In this document: positions 50,881 to 62,714 of the stretch, piece by piece
How the letters are laid out: every line of letters begins with the position of its first letter
Numbering within the stretch: the stretch's first letter is position 1
Assembly (NCBI GenBank): GCA_015143295.1
Contig: CM026551.1
Location: forward strand, 9,444,499 to 9,508,498
From: Tetracentron sinense
Lineage: Eukaryota; Streptophyta; Magnoliopsida; Trochodendrales; Trochodendraceae
Direction of reading: 5' to 3'
Length of the DNA: 64,000 nt
Notes under the pieces: generated by a model
The model's input: the letters and a program-made list of their open reading frames with translations, nothing else
Database searches by the model: none
What the model was told of the DNA's origin: nothing
Made by a program: the position numbers and the translations under genes

Positions 50881-51403
50881 ATCAGCTTCCCTAGGAGAGA
50901 ACAGCACTTTTTACACCAAAGAAAAAGAAATATAATAATAAAAATCAGCTTAGTATGTGCACCTTTTCTGATCACAGCTGCCTCTTTGCACGAAATGAAA
51001 CTTGGGATCCATTGAATTGGGTAAAATTGGTGGAAAGTTGCCGAAGTGAAGCAACCCTAAGCCAAGTCCTGAAACCAAGTCCAGCACGGGAAGGACAGAA
51101 CCAATGATCAAAACCAGGAGACAATATGGAACTTGCATAGAAGCCCCAACGAGTCAACTTGGCTTAATCAACTGTGCAGCCGAGTCAAGCAAGTCGATGG
51201 AATAGGGACGAAATTACAAATTTATTTCAAGATTTTAAGGAAAGCAAAAACCAGGAAATTTCAGGAATTGTTTAAAACAAAAGTGTATAGATAGAGAGCT
51301 GGGTAAACAATTAAGAGTTTAAGAAGAAAATAAAAGTGAAAGCAGATCTGGCAGTTGACCTTGGAACAGATGATTCATAAGAAGTTTGATAAGGTCAGTT
51401 TGA

Positions 51404-51584
51404 AGTGTAGTCAAAATGTCGCCTAGGCCGCGCTTCACCTAGCAAGGACCCCTATCACCTAGATAATCATTTAGGTGGGCGATCACTAAATCTTATATAA
51501 TTTAAAAATAAAATGTAAATTTTGGTCACCTCGGCATCGCTTCACCTAGGGGAACCCTGATCGCCTAGAGGCTTTGACTACATT
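51404..51584. mobile_element. MITE with AGTGTAGTCAAA ends, copy 1
   Basis: 181 bp. The left AGTGTAGTCAAAATGTCGCC and right AATGTAGTCAAAGCCTCTAGGCG (reversed) are TIRs; CTAGG/CGCCTA words fill the interior. Same family as 55029-55711. Confidence 0.6.
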
Positions 51585-53132
51585 GGGGTAAAGATTCAAA
51601 TATAAAAGTAAAAAATCATTTCAGCACCAGTTTCCCTCTTATTAGAAACTACATGATACAAGGTTGTTAAATCGAAAATTCGTTTTGATACATATTCAAT
51701 TCAAATTGGGATTCAAATCATAAATCGTAAGGTTCAATCTATTTTTTTTTAAATTGTTAAAACAAATACAAAAAATACTTAATAAATAAAAAATGGAAAA
51801 ATCTATTATCCAAAAGATTTTATTCATATCTATTGATAAAAAAAAGTAATGAACATTTCATTGCATACACTACAAAACGCAAATGAACTCCAAAAAACAA
51901 AATATTACCCCCAATATTAACAAAGATATATCAACAAAAGTAAACTCATATAATCATGATGTATGAGATCAAGACTTGTAAAATTAAAAAGACTAATAAA
52001 ATAAACTATCAAGTTCTCCCGAAGTCCAACTCCCCAACTCCATCATCTTTCTTCTTCCTCCTCTCATCTCTTTTTTTATTTCTTTTTTTTTTTCTCGTTT
52101 CACAGCAATTGAGAGAAAAACCAAATAAGAGTTTAGGCATGGCTGTAACAGGGGTTTTCCCATTTCTTCTCTTTTCTTAAAAGACATAAAATACCTTTAG
52201 AAAATTGGAAAAAAAATGGAGTATCGGTCCGTAACAGGGGTTTTGAACTCGAATCGTACGATTTGAATCGCAAATCGAATGAGATTTACCCAATTAAGAT
52301 TTGCATCTACGATTTGAATCATTTTGCCTGGAATTCGATTCAAATCGTAGAATTTGAATTGGAAATCACAAAGATTTAACAAAAGTAATTAAATTCACTA
52401 GTCTTTTGAATTCCAATGCACATGTTAGGTCATCTCCGAATTGATTCGTCTGATTTCTCAGTTGGCTTAGTAAATCTCTAAACCATTGCTGCCAGTAAGA
52501 GAAACAGGCGAGGGAAGAAATGCAAGAAATTCTCAACTGTCATGACATTTTTAACTGCAATTATCTGACTGTAAGAAACGGGACGCGACCAATCCAGGTC
52601 TGAGAGGGGAAACCTTTTCCCGGTAGGGCTGTAAACGGAGCGAAATCTAAGAGATATCCAGCAGATAGTTAAATAGAATAATACCCCATTTCAGGGTTAT
52701 TATAAAACAGTTTGCACAGGTGGAGTCAACATCTATTTGTGAGGTGCTGCTATTATATGACTTACCCTGTGGAAGATACATTAGTGATTGTTGGAAGAAC
52801 ACGGAAGCGTAATGTTCGCCATGGTGTGTACGAGGCCGAGCACATTCAGTTGGTGTTCTTAGAAGGAGTCCTTGAAGATGGAGTCTTGTCCAGAAAAGTC
52901 GCATTTGGTTTCAGAACTGCAATTTCAGTTCAGAAGATGAGGGAAACAAGAAAAACAGAGTAATGGTCTATTATTACCAATTAAAAAAAAAAAAAAACAG
53001 AAGAATATCAAGAAATGCATAATAATAATAATAAATCCATAAAAACCTCCATGAAAGTTTAGATCTGTTCTGATCACTTCTCAGGAGAGAGGAAAACCCA
53101 ATATGGATGCTAAAGCATTGCTTCTCTAGGTA
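51585..53132. other. Spacer with hAT-like subterminal debris
   Basis: 51661-51740 and 52240-52365 carry GATTTGAATCG/CGATTCAAATC words facing each other, as in the hAT elements, around an AT-rich core. Precise ends are not clear. The frame at 52712-52963 and its complement at 52647-52904 show no domain. Confidence 0.35.
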
Positions 53133-53305
53133 TTATTGTCAATGGATCGGATTAGGATCCAGCTCTGATCCAAACCCAATCTGATTAGAGCAGATATTGA
53201 TCTCGTTGTAGATCCATCAATCGGATACAGATCATATTTTCTAATCTGGTTGTTATCAAATTGAATTTAGATCAATGGTGATCTGATTCGATAATGTGTA
53301 ATATG
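53133..53305. mobile_element. hAT left-end fragment
   Basis: Begins TATTGTCAATGGATCGGATT and continues with GATCC/GATCTG words like 24326-24830. The right end is absent; the copia LTR starts next to it. Confidence 0.4.
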
Positions 53306-54510
53306 TATGTGAATATTGTGGAGAAAAATGTTCTATTTATTATAATATGGGTTGTTATATGGGATCTTCCATGTAAGGACATTTTATGTCCTAATCCAAA
53401 GTTTTTATAATAATAAAGATAATAAGGAGAAGGCGTGACACACTATTCATGTTTCCCCCTATTTCTCTCTTCTATTTTCTACTTTTTCCTCCTGTCTTCA
53501 TTCTTTAAACTCTAGCATCTAACTCAACTTGGTATCAGCACAAAGGAGGATTATTATCAACTGATCAACATAAAAAATAAAAAAAAAAGAGTTTCCCAAG
53601 GGCTAACATCACAGGCGCCAGCCCGTTTCTTGAGAGGTATTTATCCCCTTAATCTAAGATTTTTTTCTGCAGATTTGTGGAGATTAGTTTAAATCCCTAA
53701 AATCAGATTTCAAAAATTTTAAATTTAAATTATTCTGATATTTGGGCTTTCTTGAAGGATGTTTATGGTTTGGAATCTGGATTAATGAAGTTTATGTTTT
53801 AGAAATTAATGGAACTGGTCCCATCATTTTTGGATGAGAATCAAGTGTGTTATGATCATACTTACCAAAACGAGAAGCAAAGCAAATGCGAGATGCGGGA
53901 AGCGAGACTAAAAAAACCGTTAGGAAATGGCAAGTGAGAAATGAGATATATGAGCCTCATTCCCATTATATTAGGATGGCCAACCATACCATAAATTTTT
54001 CTTACATGAGATATTTGTGGAGTTTCAATCTAACGATGCTTGCTTAGGATCTATGTCGTAGGCATTAAGCTCAGGTCTATCCCATCACTTTCTAGATAAA
54101 TAGCCCCCTTTGACAACTAAATGGGGTATGATGGAAGCGAACTTCCTGGAAACGAGTTGCCACCCCTCCTAAGATGTGCTTTTTTTAATATGTTTTTCTG
54201 CTTAAACTAGTTGAAAACAACCTTGTTAAATAGGGTTGTGTGATCCTTGTATGGGATTGTGGCTGATTTGTGTTCATTAAAGGGTGTCTAGTTCTTGATA
54301 AAATGGTTGTTTCTAATTTAAGATGCTAGTTACTTTGAGATTGAGATAAGGTTTATGTCCCCCTCTTGGTTGTATTTTCTTTAGATTATTAATAAAACTA
54401 GTAAGGGTCCATGCCAAACCCCCTCCCCCACTGGGAGGCTTTTATTAAATTTTTAAAAAAAAAACTTGTTCTTCAGTTGAGTAAATTGTGGGATTGTGTG
54501 AAGTTTTTCA

Positions 54511-55028
54511 ATGGCATCCAACAGTAGATCTAATGTAAGTTCCTCCAACCCTAGACACCTGGAAGTCGTAGGAGGTGTAAATACTCGGAGTGATAGCCCA
54601 AGTTACGGATTACAACAGTGCAATTTAATGGATCCAATTATCTAGAATGGTCTTGGTCAATGAAGATGTTTATCGGTGGCAGGGGTAAGCTTGGGTATAA
54701 AATGGTAGAATAGTTGAAACTGATGTGTCAGATTCCACACATGAGAAGTGGGAGATTGGCATTTTAACTATAATCTTGATTTGTTCACTCTATGCAACCA
54801 CAAATTAGTAGGGTTTTCTATTCCTGGTAGTTGCTCAAGAGATTTGGGATGTTGCTACTAAAACTTACTCCCAAGTTCAAAAATTTTCTCCAGTTTATAA
54901 GCTGAGTCAAGATATAGCTCATTATCGTCAGGAGGAGAAGACCTTGGCTAATTACTTTGCCTCTTTACGGAGTAAGTGGGAGGGGCTAGACCATTGTGAT
55001 GTGTTTATACATGTGTGTCAGGTTGATT
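54511..55028 (+). pseudogene. copia gag, first part
   Basis: Starts at an ATG (54511) after the leader. A typical copia gag phrase (FNGSNYLEWSWSMKMFI) is at about 54625-54675 and LRSKWEGLDHCDVF at about 54964-55005, but in different frames with stops between. Gag packages element RNA into particles in active copies. Ends at the MITE at 55029. Confidence 0.65.
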
Positions 55029-55593
55029 AGTGCAGTCAAGGTGTCGCCTAGACGTTTTTGGACCATCATCGCCCAGACGCTTCTCTAGGCGGGTGGTCAA
55101 GAACAAAATTAGCTTTTTATGGATGAGGTCAAAACTTCAACTTACAAATGCCAAAGTATTTCTCAAATCTTATAATTTCTTAAAATTCTAATATATCAAA
55201 CACTATTGAAAATATTTTAAAAAAAATTGTAAGAAAAGTCTCATATTTTAGCCTTCAAAAATATTTTTATCTATAGTGTCAAAAAGTTAAGTAACAATTC
55301 AAAAGAAAACTTACACCACTTGATTTGTTGGACATTTATCTTGTTCCAGACATTGAGAGAGAGATTGGAGCATTGCAATTAGAAGTATGTGGAGAACTTC
55401 CCAATGATATTCTCATTTTTGTTATTGGTGTCAGATTTAACTAGAGTCACCATTGTGTCAATAAAATAAACGTGCTACTGAGATAAACAGGAAATAAGGT
55501 GGGCATTTAAATGTTAATTCACCTAGATTATTGTCAACCCTAGGATGTTTGAATTGTTGTGTATATATTAATATTATATAAATGTATATTTGA

Positions 55594-55624
<31 letters not shown>

Positions 55625-55711
55625 TTTAATTAATTTTATTGCCAATGCATCACCTAGCCAGGCTTAATCGCCTAAGCATCACCTAGACCACTAGATGCCT
55701 TTGACTACACT
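55029..55711. mobile_element. MITE with AGTGTAGTCAAA ends, copy 2, inside gag
   Basis: 683 bp. The left AGTGCAGTCAAGGTGTCGCC and right (reversed) AGTGTAGTCAAAGGCATCTAG are TIRs. The interior is AT-rich and holds a (TA)n run at about 55593-55618 and a second CACCTAG cluster near the right end. Gag-like sequence stops at its left edge and resumes at its right edge. Confidence 0.65.
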
Positions 55712-56196
55712 GGAATATAAGAAGAAAGTGGAGAGAAGCCGGATTTTGAGTTCTTAATAGGTTTGAACCCAGAATTTGAGTTGGTTAGGGTTCAAATTCT
55801 TAGTAAGGATGTGTTATCATCCCTTAATCGGGTTTATGCATATGTGTGTTGTGCAGATTGAGGAGAGTAGGAGGAATGCTACTCAATGGTATAATTTCTC
55901 AATTCTTGATAGGTTTGCTCTTGCTTCATCTATTATTCCTCAGAGACGAAATAGAGGGGGAGGGAAGAAGTTTCCAAAGGTGGGTCTGATGGTAAAGATA
56001 AGTTGAAATGCATTCATTGTGGGAGATCGAGGCATACAAAAGAAATTTGTTGGGATCTAGTTGAGCGCCCAGTAAAGTTCAATCAACCAGGAACATCAAC
56101 AGCATATACTGTCTCCTCCACCAGTACCACTAAGAGCAATGACACATGCAACGACTCTCTTCTTCTAGGGAGATGGTTACTATTCCCAAAAAAGAG
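55712..56196 (+). pseudogene. copia gag, second part with zinc knuckle
   Basis: Contains the CCHC knuckle KCIHCGRSRHTKEICWDL at about 56006-56060 (C-x2-C-x4-H-x4-C), the nucleic-acid-binding motif of retroelement nucleocapsids. An indel around 55985 separates it from the upstream frame. Interrupted at 56196 by the inverted-LTR element. Confidence 0.75.
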
Positions 56197-57736
56197 TGTT
56201 GGATGTATGGGTGTTGTACCCAATCAGCGCTGGATGTATGAATATTGTACCCAATCATCCCTCTAGGGGTATTTTCATCTTTTTTATTATTTTTCCTTTT
56301 ACTTATGTCTTGTAAACCCTAATCTTAGTATGAATGAAATTATTGAACGTTACTCAAATTGACAAATTCTCCATGGTATCATAGCAAGAAGACAAGTCAT
56401 ATGTTCATTTTTTTTCCGTTTTTGGTTGGCCCCACAGGGGCTCTTACAAGGCGATTAGGCATGGACCTCAACCTGTCCACGAAATACAAGACTGCTCCAA
56501 CCATAGCATACTTGTATATCGACCACAAGTAGCGATATAAAAAGCCCAGGACTCGAAGCTGGATTTGGAATGTGAAAAGTGAATACACTTACCATTGATA
56601 CACATCACAGTCGATCGTAAAAGAAAATTGATAATTCATTCCAATTAAGTTTCCGTCATTAATCTGGACATTCTTCTCAAAAACAATAAAATGATTCAAT
56701 TCCAGAGCCAAATATCATAGTTCTCGAACGAGCAATTGAAAAGATATTAGAGCATCCTTAGGGTGAGATATTGTTCCTCCAATGATTGTAGTACCAAATA
56801 CCTCCTGACGAGCTCTAATATGATCTGATTTATAAGTAAGCATCTCTTGTAAAATATGAGTAACACAAAATCCCTCCAAAGCCCAAACTTTCATTTCTCC
56901 AATCTATTGCCCTACTTGCTTGGCTCTTCCTCTAAGACTATTGTGTAACAAGTGTATAATGTCCATGGATTTTATCATCAACTTGATGAATTAATTTAAG
57001 GATCTAAGACTTTCCTATTATAACAGGATGTTCAAAAGGATCTCAAGTTCTTCCATCAAATATTCTGCTTTTTTCGGGTATGGGTTCAAATATTCATTGA
57101 TTTGTTGTTTGCTTACTAGCTTTATAAAATTCTAGAAATACCAGTTTTCTCAAAGCTTCTAGTTCATATCTCTCATCAAAAGTTGTTATTCGATGATGCT
57201 TGTCTAGCAAACCCCCTCTAACCCAAGCGAGCATTCAAATACTTGTTTAGCATTCATTCGTGAAGGTACTCCTAATGGGTTGAAGATTATATCAACAAGT
57301 TTTTCATTTTGCAAATAAGGCATATCTTGTCTAGGAAAAATTTTGTAAATGATACATTTATTTCTGTCTTCTTGTGTATCAATGGTCAGTGTATTCACTT
57401 TCCACGTTCTAAACCCGACTTCAAGTCTCGGGTTTTGCATATCACTACATGTGGTAGATATACATGTTATGGTTGGAACAGTCTTGTACTGCATTGGCAT
57501 GTTACGGTCCATGCCTAACCGCCTTGTAAGAGCCCTTGTCGAGGCCATCCAAAAAACATGAAAAAGAAATCAGGTCTTGTCTTCCAGCTCTAATACCATG
57601 TAGAATTTGAGTAAACTTAAATAATTTTATTAATACTAAGTTAGGATTTACAAGGTATATAAATAAAGTGAAAAATAATGAAAAGACTAAACTATCCCTA
57701 GAGGGTTGATTGGGTACAATACGCGTACATCCAACA
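56197..57736. mobile_element. Inverted-LTR element carrying a plastid rpoB fragment
   Basis: 1540 bp with perfect 11-bp ends TGTTGGATGTA / TACATCCAACA. The arms 56197-56604 and 57373-57736 are inverted copies (about 80% by eye). Each arm reads as LTR (TG...CA), then a tRNA-iMet primer site (56374-56385; complement at 57587-57598), then a leader. So two LTR+PBS+leader units stand head to head with plastid DNA between. The left arm has an extra tandem copy of about 30 bp (CTGGATGTATGAATATTGTA). The TSD is imperfect (AAGAG against AAGTT). The host gag frame resumes right after 57736. Confidence 0.75.
56605..57372 (-). pseudogene. rpoB: Plastid rpoB 3' end (NUPT), frameshifted
   Basis: The minus strand encodes the C-terminal part of the plastid RNA polymerase beta subunit: [10 protein letters not shown], then [12 protein letters not shown] and FECSLGLEG at about 57350-57215. 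The coding similarity then continues in another frame down to about 56640, where the ending (FGSGIESF region and the trailing spacer) and an ACGATCGAC word at the rpoC1 start position can be matched. A single-base loss near 57222 and several others break the frame, so it makes no polymerase subunit. It fills the space between the two inverted LTR arms. Confidence 0.85.
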
Positions 57737-58157
57737 AAGTTTGAGAGTGTTCTACGTATTATGTCTCAGCTAGGGAACACTTCAGTTTTGGCTCTTACTC
57801 ACACAAATACTCATGTATCTTCCCTCCATGCCACTTCCAGTACTGATACTCCGTCATGGATTATTGATTCTGGTGCTTCAGACCACATGTTGGATATGCT
57901 ATCTCTATTTTGTTCATATAATATTTGTTCTGATTTCCAAACTTGCTTCTATCATTTGTTCTTCATTTTCCTAATCTTTCAGTAGCATCACTATAAACTT
58001 GAATTTTAGTGCCACCTTCTTTCCTAATCATTGTGTTTTTCAGGACCTAAGTTCAAATAAGATGATTGGCAATGGTCGTGAGGCTGACAAATTATATCTC
58101 CTTGAGGGCACTCCAACAAATTCTACACACACCGTAGTAATATTAATGGTATTATAA
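57737..58157 (+). pseudogene. copia protease and pre-integrase part
   Basis: Aspartic protease active site SWIIDSGASDHM at about 57859-57894 (D-S/T-G motif). Further on, in shifted frames, the pre-integrase region NHCVFQDLSSNKMIG is readable around 58027-58070. A stop at 57983 shows decay. Confidence 0.75.
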
Positions 58158-58502
58158 GCATAGTTACCAAACACCTGTATTGTACCTGTCTAATACTTTT
58201 AGGGGGGTCGCCATTTAAAAATGCGTACTTTTGTCGTGTTACGTATTATAGGTGTATCGTCGTAGAATACTCATTTAATACGTGAATTACTGTAGCACCC
58301 CAGACTTTTCCATCTTTAAATGAATAGGCATTTCGTAGCTAATTGGCCTTCCTCATAGTCTAATTAATAAATAAGAGAGAAATCGGAAATTCCGAAACAT
58401 CAGAAATGTGCGTTTTCGAAAGACGAACCCAACGCAAGTTGAATCGTCGAAATCCGACGAGCGAGTCAAAAGATATGGTCAAAACAGTCCAGACATACAG
58501 AG

Positions 58503-58690
58503 CACCGATCGCTCGGTCCAGTCAGCGATCGATCGGTCCATAACCGATCGATCGGTAGCTATCGCACGGTCAGAAATTTTGTATGGGGAAATTTTCCAGA
58601 GAGTGAGTTTTTGACCGGTCGATCGGTCAGTAACACCGATCGCTCGGTAGGCAACCGATCGATCGGTCATAACCACCGATCGCTCGGTCC
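58503..58690. repeat. Cluster of palindromic ACCGATCGATCGGT words
   Basis: Seven or eight copies of ACCGATCG(A/C)TCGGT or one-base variants lie within 190 bp, spaced about 15-70 bp. Each is a near-perfect palindrome rich in CpG and GATC, in otherwise AT-rich DNA. Both strands are open here as Asp-Arg-Ser repeats, a by-product of the palindromes. Confidence 0.85.
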
Positions 58691-59680
58691 CCGTGTTTTG
58701 CAGAAATTTCAGTAAGGGCTTTTTCGTCTTTTGGGCGTTAAACCCTTACCCATAAGGGTTTGCTCGACCCTTTGAGGCCTCACTTACAACATTTGAGGGA
58801 TTTTGAGAGATAGAGAGAGAAGAGGAGAAAGCTCTAACCTAGGGTTTGGTATTGAGGAAGAAATCAAAGGGGTGGACCATCCTTGGTCGTCCTCAAACTT
58901 GGATTTGCTTCAAGTTCAAGGCTCAAGCTCGTGTGGGAGCCACTCTCCAAGCTAGGACAGCCATCTCACGTACGTGTTGAAAGGGGTTTCTTCCCCAACT
59001 CGAGTCTTCCTCAAGCAAGGGTTGTTCCCTACCCTTTTGGAGCTTCAATCAAGTTTCCCACCAAAGATCAAGCCTTGAGCAAGGTTAGTACACCCTACTA
59101 ACTTTCCCTAGCAATAACCTAGGTTTTCTAGTGTAAATGGTGATTCTATATATTATGCTTTTCCTTCCCTATGCATTGTATTAGCTCAACAAATATAAAC
59201 AAGATAAGGGAAATGGAATGAATGTGTGGATGGGAGATTGGATGTGGCGATTGGATGCCGAATGTGATGTATGATGTGTGGGTTGTGGATTGGAAAATGG
59301 AGGATGGGCATAGTACAAATAACAAACTTACCATTGTGTGATTGAATGGAAAATATGCATTTAAAAGAAGGAAATAAACTACTAAGGAATAATGTATGAA
59401 AGTGTTTGACAAAATACCTAAACTATGAATAAATGATCTCAATGAAGAATATAGAAATGGGTTTTATGCATGCGTTCTTATAAATGATAAATTGATCAAA
59501 TGTTATGCAAACTACTTATGTTACCTATGTTCATATCATGAATTGAATTGTAATGTCATATTTTGGTTATTCTCATTATCATGATTGTCACTATGGACAC
59601 GTACACGAGCACGCATGATAGCATGAACCGAGATTTCAAGAGCATGTGCATATAATAAACAACAAGAAAATATTGCATGT

Positions 59681-59955
59681 CAAGGAGGTTGGTAGCCCAG
59701 GGAGGATTCGGGTACTATCCTCTGGCTCACAAGAAAACTAAACAAGAAGTAAAAATCACCTATTGTCAAGGAGGTTGGTAGCCCAGGGACATTCGGGTAC
59801 TAACCTCTGGCTCACAAGAAAACCCTGCATTTCATAACAAGGAGATTGGTAGCCCAGGGAGATTCGGGTGCTAACCTCTGGCTCACAAGTGCATTGCATA
59901 TCAAGGAGGTTGGCAGCCCAGGGAGATTCGGGTGCTAGCCTCTGGCTCACAAGTT
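59681..59955. repeat. Four variable-spacing repeats, each a hairpin
   Basis: Units start at 59681, 59766, 59838 and 59902. The core of about 52 bp is CAAGGAGGTTGGTAGCCCAG, GGATTCGGGTACTAACCTC and TGGCTCACAAG; the spacing shrinks (85, 72, 64 bp). Within each core GAGGTTGGTAGCCC pairs with GGGTGCTAACCTC. Confidence 0.85.
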
Positions 59956-60895
59956 ACAAGATGGAGGTTCACAAGATGATAATCATGCATTCATGCATGC
60001 ACGCATACATGATTTCTACGAGGCATACCGGGACATGACAGGGGTTTTCAAGCACGAGTTTTATCGGCGTTTTCGCATTCATGTACGCACGTCAGGATGC
60101 TTGTATTGTGTCATGCCCTATACTGTTTCTTTGCGATGTTTCTATTACTGCTTGTATAATATTACTATTGTGTGTTTTATTATTGTTATGGTCTGCTAGT
60201 AGCTTGTACTCGCTGAGTATTCCATGCTCAGCCGTACTTTCATGTCGGCAGGTACTGAGGGAGCCCTCGACCCGGAGCCCTGGGTCGAGGAAGAGTATAT
60301 AGAGGAGAGAGAGCCGACTATTCCATTACAGTCTCAGGCGGACCGAGACCTCGATGCGTGGCCATACCTTGACTACTGTTGAGGGGAGAGTATGAGAGGG
60401 TCTTGTGTATTTTGATATTTTGATAGGTGGGCCTGTCCACCTTAGACTTAGACATGTCTTGTATTTATGTTAACTTGGAATACTATTTTGGATCATCAGA
60501 GGAAATGAAAATTTGTTTACGCTTCCGCATATATGATAGCTTCCGCGCTCTGATTATCGTTGTTAGTACTGTATTTTTATCTTGTGCATTACAGGATGGT
60601 TTGATAGGTACGCAGTGTGACACCTAAAATATCCCTAAACTCCTAGGGGGTATTTCGGGGCGTTACAATTACGCATTAAACGTGTACAAATATGTATTTT
60701 GTCGTACTTTTACCGTGTTAAACACATTTTCCCTATTAAATAATTGTTATTTGTTCATATCATGATTTGCATTTATTTATAATTATTGATTATTTTTTAA
60801 TTTTCTCGTACTTTTGCCGTGTTTTTACCGTATAACATATACTTCCCAAACGGATCATTGTTGTATTATACCTGTACTTGTACTTGGTAACCATG

Positions 60896-61267
60896 TTAAT
60901 AAGGACCAAATAATGCATTGCCATTATTGTTTGGGTCACTTATCATTTATATCTATAAAATGATTATTTCCTAGTTTATTTGTTTCATCTTCTTTAGTTC
61001 CTTAGTGTGATGTTTGTGAATTTTCCCAACACTGTCGTAGTTTTTATCATTTGAATAGTAACAAAAGTTATATACCTTTTGCACTTGTTCATTCTGATGT
61101 TTGGGGGTCTGTCTCTACTACATCTTTAGTTAGATATCGCTACTTTGTGTATTTTGTGGATGATTGTTTCAAAAGTACTTGGGCATATCTCATGACGTCT
61201 AAGGATGAGGTATATTCCATTTTGAAAATGTTTCATAAGATAGTTTTCACTCAACTTTATAAGTCTA
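60896..61267 (+). pseudogene. copia integrase, N-terminal part, cut by a LINE
   Basis: GHLS/CDVCEF zinc-binding-like region (60930-61035), then PFALVHSDVWGSVSTTS and YFVYFVDDCFKSTWAYLM, typical of the copia integrase core with the first catalytic Asp in HSDVWG. The frame runs into the LINE poly-T at 61268, so the DDE core is incomplete. Confidence 0.85.
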
Positions 61268-62690
61268 TTTTTTTTTTTTTGATCGGTAAAAGCAATTTAT
61301 TAAAAAGCAAACCAAGCAAATTCACCAAAAGTGAATCAACAAAGCAAAACAAGGAAAGTTAGCAAACTAACAACTAAGCAAACAAACCAACCACAAAACC
61401 ACTCCATCCCAACACAAACAACCCCTGCCCCAACTAGGAAATCAACTCATCAAACCCTAATTCCCCCACATCAACTTTTGTAGAGATCCAGTCCCGCATC
61501 AAACTTTTCGATTTGAAGCACACTCTCTCGATAGGCATAGCGGAATTATCGAACACCCTCCTATTCCGTTCCTTCCACAAGGACCACGAAACCACACCCG
61601 GAAGGGAAGCCCAGATGAGATCAAAGGGGCTCTCAAGCGAGACTGAAGACCAACTAGATAAAAGGCTCTGAAACGAAGACGGGAAGATCCAGGCCACTCC
61701 AAGCTGGCAGAGATAGTGAACCCAAAGCCTCCTCGCAAAAGAGCAATGCACCAACAGATGATCAGTCGTTTCCTCCTCCATCGAGCACAAAAAGCACCGA
61801 TTAGGAAGACTCCACCCTCGTTTCCTCATATTGTCGAGGGTCAAGATCTTGTCCAAACAAGCCGACCACAAGAAGATAAAAACCTTTGACGGGACTCCTG
61901 AGAACCAAACCACCCGGTGAGGGAAAAGCGAATGAGCATCCGGATGAGTTATCTGCAAAAAAGATTTGACAGAGAATAACCCTTTGGAGTTGGCGGTCCA
62001 AACACGATGATCCTTGGAAAATGCCTCAACACGCACCGACTCTAATAGACCCAAGAAAACAGCAAAATCCTGAACCTCCCAATCATTTAACGGCCGCGTG
62101 AACGAAGGGCTCCACACCCTAACACCTGATCCCCTATCAACCATATCCGCAACTGAGGCCATCCTATCCGTGGCTAAAGAGAAGAAAGCGGGGAATACTT
62201 GCTTCAGGGGAGAGGAACCACACCACGAATCCAACCAAAACTTAACATCTACCCCATTCCCAACCACGATGCGCGTATACTTAACAAACTCTGCCCAACC
62301 CGCCACAATAGCTTTCCAAAGGCCTATCCCATGAGGACCTCTAGGCGGCCGAGGCTCCCATTTATCTCTACTCCCATGACGAGCCACAATAACTGCTCTC
62401 CACAAACTGTCCCGCTCGACCCCAAAACGCCACAACCATTTACCCATCAAGGCCTTGTTAACTCGCCGCATATGCCAAATGCCAAGCCCCCCATTCTGTT
62501 TAGGACGGCAAACCCAATTCCACTTAACCAAATGCATCTTTTTGACCACCACCTTATCGTTCCACAAAAACTCCCTCTGCAAACTCTCTAATTTAGCCGC
62601 AATGGAAACCGGGATTTTAAACAGAGAAAGGAAATAGGTTGGAAGACTGCAAAGCACACTCTTCAACAACGTAAGTAATAAAATTCTGAG
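61268..62690 (-). mobile_element. 5'-truncated LINE (L1-like), zf-RVT domain
   Basis: Minus-strand retroposon. A poly-A tail (poly-T at 61268-61280 on +) marks its 3' end. The open frame 62669-61434 (411 codons, alternative or truncated start) begins in the end of the reverse transcriptase/thumb region (LLKSVLCSLPTYFLSLFKIP) and runs through the zf-RVT domain (RVVWFSGVPSKVFIFLW, RCFLCSMEEETTDHLLVHC) to the C-terminus (SLWKERNRRVFDN). The upstream endonuclease and RT core are missing. The open frame with no stops suggests a young insertion. Confidence 0.88.
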
Positions 62691-62714
62691 TTCAAATAAT
62701 GGGGGAAATACATG

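Larger units (their letters stand above)
58291..60667. mobile_element. 2.4-kb solo LTR (TSD ATTAC)
   Basis: TGTAGCACCCCAGAC at the left and GGGGCGTTACA at the right, with the exact 5-bp TSD ATTAC at 58286-58290 and 60668-60672. TG...CA ends plus a 5-bp TSD fit an LTR; the family (probably gypsy) is inferred. It holds two unusual internal arrays (58503-58690 and 59681-59955) and a splice-like TCGGCAG|GTACTG at about 60245-60257. No internal domain. Confidence 0.7.
58157..60895. mobile_element. TIR element interrupted by a solo LTR
   Basis: Ends CATAGTTACCAAACACCTGT and inverted AACATGGTTACCAAGTACAA. The interior left (58165-58290) and right (60668-60885) parts share GTACTTTTGCCGTGTT-type words in opposite sense. 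Without the inner LTR it is about 360 bp. Inserted between the pre-integrase and integrase parts of the copia element. Confidence 0.55.
53310..61267 (+). mobile_element. Broken Ty1/copia retrotransposon (host of nested insertions)
   Basis: Visible parts in order: probable 5' LTR (about 53310-53526), primer site at 53530-53541 (TGGTATCAGCAC, against the canonical TGGTATCAGAGC), gag (from 54511), zinc knuckle, protease, pre-integrase and the start of integrase, ending at 61267. Reverse transcriptase, RNase H and the 3' LTR are not in the window. Three insertions interrupt the coding region and a LINE ends it. In-frame stops and indels are present as well, so it is long dead. Confidence 0.8.

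Noticed and set aside
58408-58676. Overlapping Asp-Arg-Ser-rich frames on both strands
   Set aside because: Both arise from the palindromic CGATCGATCGG repeats; not proteins.
59681-59955. Possible CRISPR array (repeats with unlike spacers)
   Set aside because: Plant nuclear DNA, only four units, repeat of about 52 bp, unequal spacers, inside an LTR, and no cas genes.
61499-62637. Other frames across the LINE on both strands
   Set aside because: Shadows of the 411-codon LINE frame.
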